Shown here piece by piece: positions 25,476-34,180 of a stretch of DNA of 62,816 nt. The DNA is from Thiotrichaceae bacterium. Lineage in GTDB: Bacteria > Pseudomonadota > Gammaproteobacteria > Eutrophobiales > Eutrophobiaceae. A program made the translations under genes and the position numbers. The notes under the pieces were generated by a model that had not been told where the DNA came from, searched no databases, and saw only the letters and a list, made by a program, of their open reading frames with translations. Location: contig DUBV01000086.1 of NCBI GenBank assembly GCA_012960105.1, forward strand, positions 1 to 62,816. Direction: 5' to 3'. Each line of letters begins with the position of its first letter. Position 1 is the stretch's first letter.

Positions 25476-27185
25476 ATGTTAGTAACTCAAGATTCACAAG
25501 CAATCCCCAATAGCTATTTTAAATTAGTGCCATTTTCGCTGACAAAGTGGAATAGCGTTTTAGTTTTATTATCATTGTTATTTAGTATTCCTTTAGCTGT
25601 CATTCTAGGTTCTCTTTTCTTCCCACAAATAGAGGTGTGGTCGCACTTAGCAGATACAGTATTAAGCGATTACATAGTTAGTTCTTTAGCCTTATTTTTA
25701 GGCGTAGGTTTCTTTAGCTTAATACTCGGGGTTATTCCTGCATGGTTAGTTACCATGTATCGCTTTCCAATGAGTCGTTACCTTGAATGGGCATTATTAT
25801 TACCCATGGCCATGCCTGCCTATATTATTGCTTATAGTTATACAGGTATGCTTGATGTTGCCGGTCCTTTGCAATCATCAATTCGTGAATTAACCGGTTG
25901 GCAATATCGTGATTACTGGTTTCCGGAAATACGATCACTAGGCGGAGCAATTACAATGTTGTCGCTAGTGTTATATCCCTATGTATATTTATTAGCTAGA
26001 GCTGCATTCATTGAACAATCAACTTGTGTCCTGGAAGTTTCAAGAACCTTAGGTTGCAATGCCGCTAATGCATTTCGACGAGTCGCATTACCCTTAGCGC
26101 GTCCAGCGATCATGGTGGGCTTGTCATTAGTCGTAATGGAAACTTTAGCGGATTATGGTACGGTGCAATATTTTGGAGTCTCTGCATTTACCACCGGTAT
26201 CTTTCGAACCTGGTTTGGTCTTGGTAATAGTTTAGCCGCTGCACAGTTATCTGTTTTATTGCTAATTTTTGTTGCAGTATTTCTATATCTGGAAAAACGA
26301 TCTCGTAGACAAGCGAAATTTTATAATAGCGGAAGTCGTTATAGTTCCTTGATGCAGCAACAACTAAACAAAGAGCAGGGAATATTTTCCTTAGTCTTAT
26401 GTGCTACGCCGATGATATTAGGTTTCATTATTCCAATAATGTATTTAATGAATTTGGCACTAGATACTTATTCTGAAGTGCTAGGCAAAGATTTTTATAT
26501 GTTACTGTTTAATAGCTTGTCGTTAGCGCTTGTTACTGCGGTATTGGCTTTATGTATTGCCTTATTTATGGCGTATTCAAATCGGAATACGCATTCATCT
26601 CTAAATCGCTTTCTAGTACGTTTTGTCAGTATGGGTTATGCCATACCCGGCACTGTAATAGCAGTAGGTGTGTTGATCCCATTTGCATGGTTTGATAATA
26701 CCTTGGACGCATTTTTAACGGAGCATTTTAATATCAGTAGTGGTCTGCTTATTAGTGGTACTGTGGTGACATTAATCTTTGCCTATCTGACGCGTTTTCT
26801 GGCTGTATCCATTAATACGGTCGAATCAGCATTGGTCAAAATAAAACCAGTGATGGACGAAGTTGCAAAAACCACAGGTATAAATTCAGCAAACATTATC
26901 AAGCGTATCCATATACCGATGATGCGCGGTAGTTTATTAACGGCATTATTATTAGTCTTTGTCGATGTCTTAAAAGAATTGCCGGCAACATTAATATTAC
27001 GGCCTTTTAATTTTAATACTTTGGCGGTTCGAACCTATGAACTTGCCAATGAAGAACGTCTCGCTGATGCTGCCGTTCCAGCACTGGCAATCGTGCTTGT
27101 CGGAATCATTCCGGTTATTATAATTAGCAACTCAATATCACGCTCACGAGCAGGCAATGATCCAGAAAACGATTCAGGCAAATGA
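25476..27185 (+). CDS. fbpB: Fe(III) ABC transporter permease (fused two-domain)
   Basis: A 569-residue inner-membrane permease with two fused six-helix halves, each with the EAA-type coupling loop (CNAANAFRRVALPLARPA in the first half and TTGINSANIIKRIHIP in the second). This fusion is the norm for the FbpB/FutB class. Downstream of fbpA and upstream of fbpC in the same unit. Confidence 0.92.
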   Translation: MLVTQDSQAIPNSYFKLVPFSLTKWNSVLVLLSLLFSIPLAVILGSLFFPQIEVWSHLADTVLSDYIVSSLALFLGVGFFSLILGVIPAWLVTMYRFPMSRYLEWALLLPMAMPAYIIAYSYTGMLDVAGPLQSSIRELTGWQYRDYWFPEIRSLGGAITMLSLVLYPYVYLLARAAFIEQSTCVLEVSRTLGCNAANAFRRVALPLARPAIMVGLSLVVMETLADYGTVQYFGVSAFTTGIFRTWFGLGNSLAAAQLSVLLLIFVAVFLYLEKRSRRQAKFYNSGSRYSSLMQQQLNKEQGIFSLVLCATPMILGFIIPIMYLMNLALDTYSEVLGKDFYMLLFNSLSLALVTAVLALCIALFMAYSNRNTHSSLNRFLVRFVSMGYAIPGTVIAVGVLIPFAWFDNTLDAFLTEHFNISSGLLISGTVVTLIFAYLTRFLAVSINTVESALVKIKPVMDEVAKTTGINSANIIKRIHIPMMRGSLLTALLLVFVDVLKELPATLILRPFNFNTLAVRTYELANEERLADAAVPALAIVLVGIIPVIIISNSISRSRAGNDPENDSGK

Positions 27186-27207
27186 CCCAAGTAAATGATC
27201 AAGAAAA

Positions 27208-28254
27208 ATGACTAAGGCAATAAAAATAAAAAACTTATCGGTCTCTATAGAAGGTCGTAGCATTTTGGAAAATATTTCTTTCAGTCTGAAAGAGGCTGGC
27301 ATTGCTTGTTTGCTCGGGCCGAGTGGTTGTGGCAAAACAACTTTATTACGTTGTCTTGCAGGTTTTGAAAAGCAACATCAAGGTGAAATATGGATTAAAG
27401 GTGTGCGAGTTAGTAATCCGAGACATCAACTGCCAGTGGAACAACGCCAAATTGGCATGGTGTTTCAAGACTACGCATTGTTCCCACATCTGAGTGTGGC
27501 GGATAACATTACCTTTGCATTAAATAATAAGGATGCAAAAGCAGTCAAGCAGCGCTTAGATGAATTAGTCGAGTTATTGTCGTTACAAAAACACGTTAAT
27601 AAATACCCGCATAGTTTGTCCGGCGGACAACAACAACGCGTTGCTCTGGCAAGAGCCATGGCTACACGACCAAGTGTTTTGCTGTTAGATGAACCTTTTG
27701 CCAGTCTCGATGTAGAACTACGAGAACAAATCGCACGCGAATTACGTCAGATACTAAAACAAGATGGTATTACTACAATTATGGTCAGCCATAATCAGCT
27801 TGAAGCTTTTGCCATGGCCGATGTCGTTGGCGTAATTAATGAAGGGAATTTATTACAGTGGGACAGTGCCATCAATCTTTATCATGAGCCAGCAAGCTAC
27901 GAGGTAGCTGATTTTATCGGTGAAGGTATATTTATTTCAGGCGAAGTTATTAACGATAAAGCAGTGAATACTGAAATTGGTAAAATACAAAGTGCCGTAG
28001 CGCATGGTGTCGACTTAGGTAAGAAAGTTAAAGTCTTGATTCGACCCGATGATATCTTGCACGATGATGATAGTAGTATGACCGCGCGTGTTAGAGATAA
28101 AGCATTCAGGGGAGCCGAATTTTTATATACGCTGGAACTTGAAAGTGGCGTACGTTTACTTAGCTTGGTGCCAAGCCATCATGACCACCCTATCAATGAA
28201 TCTATAGGTATACGTCTAGAGATCGATCACTTAGTCATCTTCCCAGAAAAATAA
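27208..28254 (+). CDS. fbpC: Fe(III) ABC transporter ATPase
   Basis: The ATP-binding subunit of the ferric importer. Walker A GPSGCGKTT, Q-loop VFQDYALFPH, signature LSGGQQQRVALARA, Walker B VLLLDEPF and the switch histidine (VSHNQLEA). A C-terminal TOBE-like regulatory domain covers about residues 240-348 (FIGEGIF onward). Length 348, normal for FbpC. Confidence 0.93.
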   Translation: MTKAIKIKNLSVSIEGRSILENISFSLKEAGIACLLGPSGCGKTTLLRCLAGFEKQHQGEIWIKGVRVSNPRHQLPVEQRQIGMVFQDYALFPHLSVADNITFALNNKDAKAVKQRLDELVELLSLQKHVNKYPHSLSGGQQQRVALARAMATRPSVLLLDEPFASLDVELREQIARELRQILKQDGITTIMVSHNQLEAFAMADVVGVINEGNLLQWDSAINLYHEPASYEVADFIGEGIFISGEVINDKAVNTEIGKIQSAVAHGVDLGKKVKVLIRPDDILHDDDSSMTARVRDKAFRGAEFLYTLELESGVRLLSLVPSHHDHPINESIGIRLEIDHLVIFPEK

Positions 28255-28338
28255 ATAATACTTCGTAAATTCTAGGTGGCGTCCAGCCTTTCCCTGTCTT
28301 AAACTAAGTAAGAATAAAATAATTGAGTGACTAACGTA

Positions 28339-28725
28339 ATGAACGCACCATCTGATTTAAAATACACAAAAACACATACTTGGCTCGAAGATATGGGTAA
28401 CGATACTTATCGTGTCGGTATCACAGAATTTGCCCAGGCAGAGCTAGGCGATATCGTTTTTGTGGAGCCACCAGAAAAAGATAAACAATATGCGCAGGTA
28501 GAAGAATGTGCTGTTGTTGAGTCCGTTAAATCAACTTCGGATATCTATTGCCCACTAAGCGGTGTAATCGTTGATATAAATGCGGCTCTAGAAGATTCCC
28601 CAGAAATGATAAATGACGAACCCTATACGGATGGCTGGATATTTATAATTAAAGCGAGTGATGCTAGTGAATTAGATGAATTAATAGATGCAACTGAATA
28701 TGTTGAATTAACGGATGAAGGATAA
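28339..28725 (+). CDS. gcvH: glycine cleavage system H protein
   Basis: A lipoyl carrier of the glycine cleavage complex. The lipoylated lysine K64 is in ESVKSTSDIY, and the N-terminus MNAPSDLKYTKTHTWLE is standard. The ATG at 28339 is preferred over an upstream GTG at 28327. Length 128. No gcvT or gcvP is adjacent; instead it is followed 8 nt later by tpx. It could also serve as a lipoate carrier for other enzymes. Confidence 0.94.
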   Translation: MNAPSDLKYTKTHTWLEDMGNDTYRVGITEFAQAELGDIVFVEPPEKDKQYAQVEECAVVESVKSTSDIYCPLSGVIVDINAALEDSPEMINDEPYTDGWIFIIKASDASELDELIDATEYVELTDEG

Positions 28726-28733
28726 GAATTAAA

Positions 28734-29231
28734 ATGGCCAAAATCAGTTTGCAAGGCAAGGAAGTCAATACCAATGGCGATTTGCCAAAAGTTGGCGATG
28801 ACGCTCCGGATTTTACTCTGGTAAATGCCAAGCTTAACAACGTGACACTCGGTAGTTATGAAGGTAAGAAAAAATTATTAAGTATCGTCCCTAGTCTGGA
28901 TACGGATGTCTGTTCAGTCTCAACAAAAAAATTCAATGATGCAGCAAAAGAGAAATCAGACGCGGTGTTCTTGATGATTTCCTCTGATCTACCTTTTGCC
29001 ATGTCGCGTTTTTGTAAAGCAGAAGGAACTGATAATGTGAAAACCTTATCGATGATGCGTTCAAGAACGTTTGCTAAAGACTACGGTGTACTAATAGAAG
29101 ACGGCCCCTTAGCCGGTATTACTTGCCGAGCAGTATTAGTCATCGATGAAAATAATAAAGTCATTTATTCAGAACTGGTATCAGAGATTACACAAGAACC
29201 CAATTATGATGCCGCACTTGCTGTGCTTTAA
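28734..29231 (+). CDS. tpx: thiol peroxidase Tpx
   Basis: An atypical 2-Cys peroxiredoxin that reduces hydrogen peroxide and alkyl peroxides using thioredoxin. The peroxidatic C60 is in DTDVCSVST and the resolving C94 in SRFCKAEG. Length 165, normal; ATG at 28734 after an AAGAATTAAA leader. Close to gcvH (8 nt) and 36 nt before dgkA. Confidence 0.95.
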   Translation: MAKISLQGKEVNTNGDLPKVGDDAPDFTLVNAKLNNVTLGSYEGKKKLLSIVPSLDTDVCSVSTKKFNDAAKEKSDAVFLMISSDLPFAMSRFCKAEGTDNVKTLSMMRSRTFAKDYGVLIEDGPLAGITCRAVLVIDENNKVIYSELVSEITQEPNYDAALAVL

Positions 29232-29267
29232 AAAATATAAAAATTTGTAATATAAAAGGAACACATA

Positions 29268-29630
29268 ATGGCCTCGCAAGGAACTAGCGGTCTATGCCGA
29301 CTAGTTAAAGCAACAAAGTTTTCCTGCCAAGGATTCAAAGCCGCTTTCGCAAATGAAGCTGCATTTCGACAAGAAGTGTATCTATCAATTATATTAATCC
29401 CCCTAGGTTACTATTTCGGTAATAGTGGATTAGAACGCGCGTTACTTATCAGTGTTGTTTTATTGGTGCCAATAATTGAGCTAATCAACTCAGGCATAGA
29501 AGCATTAGTTGATCGTGTCAGTACAGAAAAACACGAGCTATCTGGAAGAGCAAAAGATGTTGGCTCAGCAGCAGTACTGCTTTCTTTAGTTAATGTCGTC
29601 GTTGTCTGGTTCCTGATCTTATTTATTTAA
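29268..29630 (+). CDS. dgkA: diacylglycerol kinase
   Basis: A small trimeric membrane enzyme that rephosphorylates diacylglycerol left by membrane-derived oligosaccharide or LPS modification. Three membrane helices, with the active-site segment ELINSGIEALVDRVS and the basic ends of the N-terminal amphipathic helix visible. Length 120, normal. An AAAGGA site lies 7 nt before the ATG. Its stop overlaps the stop of a small gene on the opposite strand. Confidence 0.95.
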   Translation: MASQGTSGLCRLVKATKFSCQGFKAAFANEAAFRQEVYLSIILIPLGYYFGNSGLERALLISVVLLVPIIELINSGIEALVDRVSTEKHELSGRAKDVGSAAVLLSLVNVVVVWFLILFI

Positions 29631-29755
29631 TCTTTTTGTACAACGCATGCACCTGCTGTTTTACATATAACATCAAAGTCTACACGACTAATTGCGACGC
29701 TTAGCATCAAAGTACATAACACCACAGTAATACAAATCATTTGTACATTATTCAT
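29627..29755 (-). CDS. small membrane or secreted peptide, 42 residues
   Basis: A 42-residue frame, starting MNNVQMICITVV and ending GACVVQKD, preceded by a perfect ribosome site (GGAGG, 6 nt before the ATG at 29755). The first 22 residues form a hydrophobic segment, followed by a short polar tail with two cysteines (C31 and C37) that could pair. Its last 3 nt overlap the end of dgkA on the other strand. No family recognised; the strong ribosome site is the main evidence. Confidence 0.5.
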   Translation of the reverse strand: MNNVQMICITVVLCTLMLSVAISRVDFDVICKTAGACVVQKD

Positions 29756-29872
29756 AGTTAGCCTCCATTAAGTGGCTTATACAATAGAAACGCATAAAAC
29801 GAGCCATTGTATTAGAGTGAAAAAAATCTAATTAAATATAAGGAGTTAGGCTTTTAAGATTTGAATCTACTC

Positions 29873-30613
29873 TTAATTACAAACAGGACATGCCGGATCT
29901 TTTTTAAGTTTTGCCTCATTCCAGTCCATATACAATGTGTCTAACAAAAGCAATCTACCTTGCAGGGTTTCGCCGATACCCATCAAGAGTTTAAGAGTTT
30001 CATTTGCTTGAATACTACCAATGATGCCTAGTAACGGCGCAATAACACCATTGGCTGTGCAGGTTTCTTCTGCGACAATATCGTCATTATATAAGCAACG
30101 ATAACAAGGAGAGTTTTCTACTTTAGGGTTAAATACCGTTACTTGTCCTTCAAAGCGAATAGCGGCACCGGAGACTAGCGGCGTTTTTGTTTTTACTGAA
30201 ACTTCATTAAGAGCAAAGCGAGTTTGAAAGTTATCACTGGCATCAACTATCACGTCGGCTTTTTCTGCTTCACTTAATAACTCATCTTCTTCAAGTGCAT
30301 GACCGATACATTCAATACGGATTTCTGGATTGATGGCGAGGAGATGTTCTTTTGCGGATTCAATTTTTGGCTGGCCAATATTTTTTGTTGTATGAACAAT
30401 CTGTCGTTGTAAATTACTAATATCAACTTTATCAAAATCAACAAGTACTATATGACCGACACCGGCGCTAGCTAGATACATTGATACCGGTGAACCAAGA
30501 CCGCCAAGTCCAATAATTAAAACGCGAGAATTATTTAAACGTTCCTGACCTGCCGCATCAATTTCGGGCAACATCATCTGTCGACTGTATCTTAATAGTT
30601 GTTCGTCATTCAT
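29873..30613 (-). CDS. moeB: molybdopterin-synthase adenylyltransferase MoeB (ThiF/HesA family)
   Basis: An E1-like enzyme activating the C-terminus of MoaD or ThiS by adenylation. The ATP-binding loop GLGGLGSP, RxxR-type NLQRQIV, the catalytic-type cysteine in EETCTANGV and two zinc CxxC pairs (PCYRC and CPVC) are all present. Length 246, normal. Start overlaps the prmC stop (TAATG). Distinguishing MoeB from ThiF by eye is uncertain, though the prmC-moeB link favours MoeB. Confidence 0.88.
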   Translation of the reverse strand: MNDEQLLRYSRQMMLPEIDAAGQERLNNSRVLIIGLGGLGSPVSMYLASAGVGHIVLVDFDKVDISNLQRQIVHTTKNIGQPKIESAKEHLLAINPEIRIECIGHALEEDELLSEAEKADVIVDASDNFQTRFALNEVSVKTKTPLVSGAAIRFEGQVTVFNPKVENSPCYRCLYNDDIVAEETCTANGVIAPLLGIIGSIQANETLKLLMGIGETLQGRLLLLDTLYMDWNEAKLKKDPACPVCN

Positions 30614-31461
30614 TATATTAAATATCCAATACTGACTCTGTCATTATCACTGTAATCCTTAATTGTAGTTACTGAGGTAAAATTATTTTCAGTAAATAAT
30701 TGCCTAACTTGCGCACCTTGATTATAACCATGCTCGACTAACAACCAAGCTTGTTTCTCTAAATGGTTTGTTGATTGATGAATTATAGTACGTAAATCAT
30801 CCAAACCATCTTTTCCTGAAGCTAATGCCGAAAGAGGTTCAAAGCGAACATCGCCCTGTTTTAAATGTTTGTCGTCATTACTTATATACGGTGGGTTGCT
30901 AATAATTAAATCATAGGCGTTACTATTTAAGCCAACAAACCAATTTGATTCTATAAAATTAATATTATCTATGTTGTTCAAGTCTGCATTGTGCTTTGCA
31001 ATATTCAACGCCTTATCACTGGCATCTGTTGCCGTAACCATTGCAAGAGATCGTTCCGAGGCTATCGCTATGGCTATTGCTCCTGAACCAGTTCCTAAGT
31101 CGAGGATATGCTTTGTAGAATTAATGGGTATACGCTCTAGTGCTATCTCAACTAGTAATTCAGTTTCTGGTCTTGGGATAAGCGTGTCTTTAGTAACGTG
31201 AAATGAAAGAGACCAAAATTCTTTTTGCTTGGTTAAGTGTGCAATAGGATGGCCTTGAGATCGTTTATCGACTAATGCATTAAAAGATTCACTTTCATCA
31301 TTTGATAATATTTGTTCTGGATAAGAGTACAGATGAGTTCGTTCACATTTTAATACTGAGCAAAGTAATATCTCTGTATCTAGTCTTACGCTATCAGAGT
31401 CAGTGTTATCAGATGCAATTAGCCTTTGTCGGGCATGTTTAAGTGCATCAACAATTTGCAT
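30613..31461 (-). CDS. prmC: release factor glutamine methyltransferase PrmC
   Basis: Methylates the glutamine of the GGQ loop in RF1 and RF2 using SAM. The methyltransferase motifs are LDLGTGSGAIAI and, at the active site, NPPYI. The N-terminal helical domain covers about residues 1-75. Length 282, normal. It follows prfA, whose product is its substrate, after 13 nt. Confidence 0.95.
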   Translation of the reverse strand: MQIVDALKHARQRLIASDNTDSDSVRLDTEILLCSVLKCERTHLYSYPEQILSNDESESFNALVDKRSQGHPIAHLTKQKEFWSLSFHVTKDTLIPRPETELLVEIALERIPINSTKHILDLGTGSGAIAIAIASERSLAMVTATDASDKALNIAKHNADLNNIDNINFIESNWFVGLNSNAYDLIISNPPYISNDDKHLKQGDVRFEPLSALASGKDGLDDLRTIIHQSTNHLEKQAWLLVEHGYNQGAQVRQLFTENNFTSVTTIKDYSDNDRVSIGYLI

Positions 31462-31474
31462 AGTTTAAAATCTA

Positions 31475-32557
31475 TTAACTACTTATTGAAGCAAGCAAGT
31501 CTGCTTGGTATTCACTAATTAACGGATCAATAATCATATCGACATTGCCTTGCATGAATTCATCGAGTCGATACAACGTAACATTAATGCGATGATCCGT
31601 TACACGACCTTGTGGAAAGTTATACGTACGTATGCGTTCAGAACGATCACCGCTGCCTACGAGGTTACGTCGAGTTTCGTCTTGTTCGCTTTGTTGTTTG
31701 TCACGCTCACTACTTAACAACCTTGCTTGTAACACAGACATGGCGCGTGCTTTGTTTTTATGTTGTGAACGTTCATCCTGACATTCAACAACTGTATTTG
31801 TAGGTATATGTGTAATACGAATAGCGGAATCAGTTTTGTTTACATGCTGTCCGCCAGCACCAGACGCACGGAAAGTATCGATGCGTAAGTCAGCAGGGTT
31901 AATAGTGATCTCATCAATATCATCTGCTTCAGGTAATACTGCAACAGTACACGCCGAAGTATGTATACGACCTTGTGATTCAGTTTCAGGAACACGTTGA
32001 ACACGATGTGCGCCCGATTCAAATTTTAATCTTGAATAAGCACCTTCGCCGATAACACGCAAAATAATTTCTCGATAACCTTCAAGATCACTTTCTGCAG
32101 CACTAATCGTTTCTATTTTCCAGCCTCGATTTTCTACATAACGTGTATACATGCGTAGTAAGTCGCCGGCAAAAAGCGCGGCTTCTTCACCGCCAGTACC
32201 TGCGCGAATTTCTAAAAAGATATTGCTGTTATCAGCAGGGTCTTTCGGTAGTAATAAGACTTGTAACTCATCATCAAGGCGGGCGTGATCTTCCTCCGCT
32301 TGTTTAAGTTCTTCTTGAGCGAGTTCCTGTATTTCTTTATCGCTGTCTTTTAACATTTCTTTGGCACTTTCGATGTCTGCAACAGTTTTACGATAATGAT
32401 TAAAGCAAGTGACGATAGGACGTACTTCTGCATACTCTTTAGAAAAGTCGCGAAATTTATTCTGATTTTTAATGACATCAGGATCTGATAGCAAGCCATC
32501 GAGTTCTTCCTGACGATCGAGAAGTATTTCTAATTTTAAATGTAGTGATTCTTTCAT
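31475..32557 (-). CDS. prfA: peptide chain release factor 1
   Basis: Terminates translation at UAA and UAG. The GGQ tripeptide is at about residues 235-237 ([13 protein letters not shown]). Length 360, normal. Second gene of hemA-prfA-prmC-moeB. Confidence 0.96.
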   Translation of the reverse strand: MKESLHLKLEILLDRQEELDGLLSDPDVIKNQNKFRDFSKEYAEVRPIVTCFNHYRKTVADIESAKEMLKDSDKEIQELAQEELKQAEEDHARLDDELQVLLLPKDPADNSNIFLEIRAGTGGEEAALFAGDLLRMYTRYVENRGWKIETISAAESDLEGYREIILRVIGEGAYSRLKFESGAHRVQRVPETESQGRIHTSACTVAVLPEADDIDEITINPADLRIDTFRASGAGGQHVNKTDSAIRITHIPTNTVVECQDERSQHKNKARAMSVLQARLLSSERDKQQSEQDETRRNLVGSGDRSERIRTYNFPQGRVTDHRINVTLYRLDEFMQGNVDMIIDPLISEYQADLLASISS

Positions 32558-32652
32558 GTTTTATTCTTAATATTTGTTGGGGCATCATACCGGAATAGGT
32601 AGATAAATAATGCTTACTGCTAAATGTATTTTAGCAGCGTGGTTACAACTAA

Positions 32653-33924
32653 CTAATGCTTCTTATCTGAGTCTGGATTAAGACTGTATAATTCTTCTGC
32701 GGCTTGAAGTAAATCTTCTCTGTTATCCGCGCTGGCATTTCTTAGTTGTGAACTAGGAGAATGAATTAGTTTATTAGTCAGGTTTCTTGCTGTTTCTTGA
32801 AGAATCGTTTCTGGATCAGCACCGTTACGAAGTTTGCTCAATCCTGCCTGAATAACTTCTTCTTGAATTTGTTCGGCCTGTCCACGTAATGCACGTATGG
32901 TTGAAACAGCATCCAGTGAATTAAGCCAGCCCATAAACTCCTGAGCTTGAGCATCAATTATTTTTTCAGCTTGTTTGGCTGCATTTTGGCGGCTTTGCAT
33001 ATTTTCCTGAACGATGTCTTTTAAATCATCGACAGTATATAGATAGACATCATCCATCTCGCCGACTTCGACTTCAATATCGCGCGGTACAGCAATATCC
33101 ACCATGAACATCGGTTTATGTTTTCTGGCTTTAATTGCACTTTCTACTGCGCCTTTACCTAATATTGGTAATTGGCTGGCAGTCGAAGATATAACTATAT
33201 CGGCTTCTGCTAAATGTTTCGGGATATCGCCAATTTGTATGGCATAAACAGAATATTCATTGGCTAATCGTTGTGAACGTTCCAATGTTCTATTGGCAAT
33301 GATCATTCGGTTTAAGCCATTTTCTTTTAAATGTTTGGCGGTTAGTTCTATGGTTTCACCTGCGCCAATTAACAACGCTGTTTGATTACTCAGGTCACCA
33401 AAAATTTGTTGAGCTAAGCGAACTGCCGCATAAGCAACCGAGACGGGGTGATTGCCAATTGAAGTATTAGTTCGTACTTCTTTAGCGACATGAAACGAAT
33501 GTTGAAACAAACGATTTAATTGATGACCAATGCTGCCAGCGCTCACTGCATCTTGATATGCGGTTTTTAATTGTCCGAGTACTTGTGACTCGCCCAATAC
33601 CATCGAATCGAGTCCGCTTGCGACACGTAATACATGCCGTACAGCATTCTCATCAGGATGCCTGTATAGAAAGGGAGTCAATTGGCCTTGTTTCAGACCA
33701 TGGAAATCATGTAACCAGTTGATCGGATTATGACTGTTATTCGGGTCAATGCTGCAATAAATTTCAGTGCGATTACAGGTAGAAAGTATGGCGGCTTCAT
33801 GGATGCCATTTTGATTTTTTAGCTCATGTAAGGCGTCCGCCACGACATCCGTACCAAAATTAACCTTCTCTCGAAGGTCAATGGGCGCTGTTTCGTGATT
33901 AATGCCGTAAGCTATTAGTGTCAT
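32653..33924 (-). CDS. hemA: glutamyl-tRNA reductase
   Basis: First committed enzyme of tetrapyrrole synthesis by the C5 route, reducing Glu-tRNA to glutamate-1-semialdehyde. The nucleophile C50 is in STCNRTEIY, and the NADPH-binding region contains LIGAGETIEL. A C-terminal dimerisation helix is present. Length 423, normal. First gene of the hemA-prfA-prmC-moeB unit; divergent from the TPR lipoprotein gene. Confidence 0.96.
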   Translation of the reverse strand: MTLIAYGINHETAPIDLREKVNFGTDVVADALHELKNQNGIHEAAILSTCNRTEIYCSIDPNNSHNPINWLHDFHGLKQGQLTPFLYRHPDENAVRHVLRVASGLDSMVLGESQVLGQLKTAYQDAVSAGSIGHQLNRLFQHSFHVAKEVRTNTSIGNHPVSVAYAAVRLAQQIFGDLSNQTALLIGAGETIELTAKHLKENGLNRMIIANRTLERSQRLANEYSVYAIQIGDIPKHLAEADIVISSTASQLPILGKGAVESAIKARKHKPMFMVDIAVPRDIEVEVGEMDDVYLYTVDDLKDIVQENMQSRQNAAKQAEKIIDAQAQEFMGWLNSLDAVSTIRALRGQAEQIQEEVIQAGLSKLRNGADPETILQETARNLTNKLIHSPSSQLRNASADNREDLLQAAEELYSLNPDSDKKH

Positions 33925-34180
33925 GATCTGCTAATTAAATGAAATTCTTATGAAAATTCTGTGCCAAGAGCTAATGTAATACAAGGAAAACTACAGGAAA
34001 ATTAGATTAATTTATTGATCTAGATTAAAAAGCGGCAAATATAATGCATCTATTCCCTGTGAACAAATCTGTCTATTTCACATCTATTAGCTATAGTTTT
34101 GTTGTTAAACTACACATAGTGTTATTTTAGCCTCAATCTGACAAAATGATTAATTAAATGCGGTATAAAAGGATTATAAA

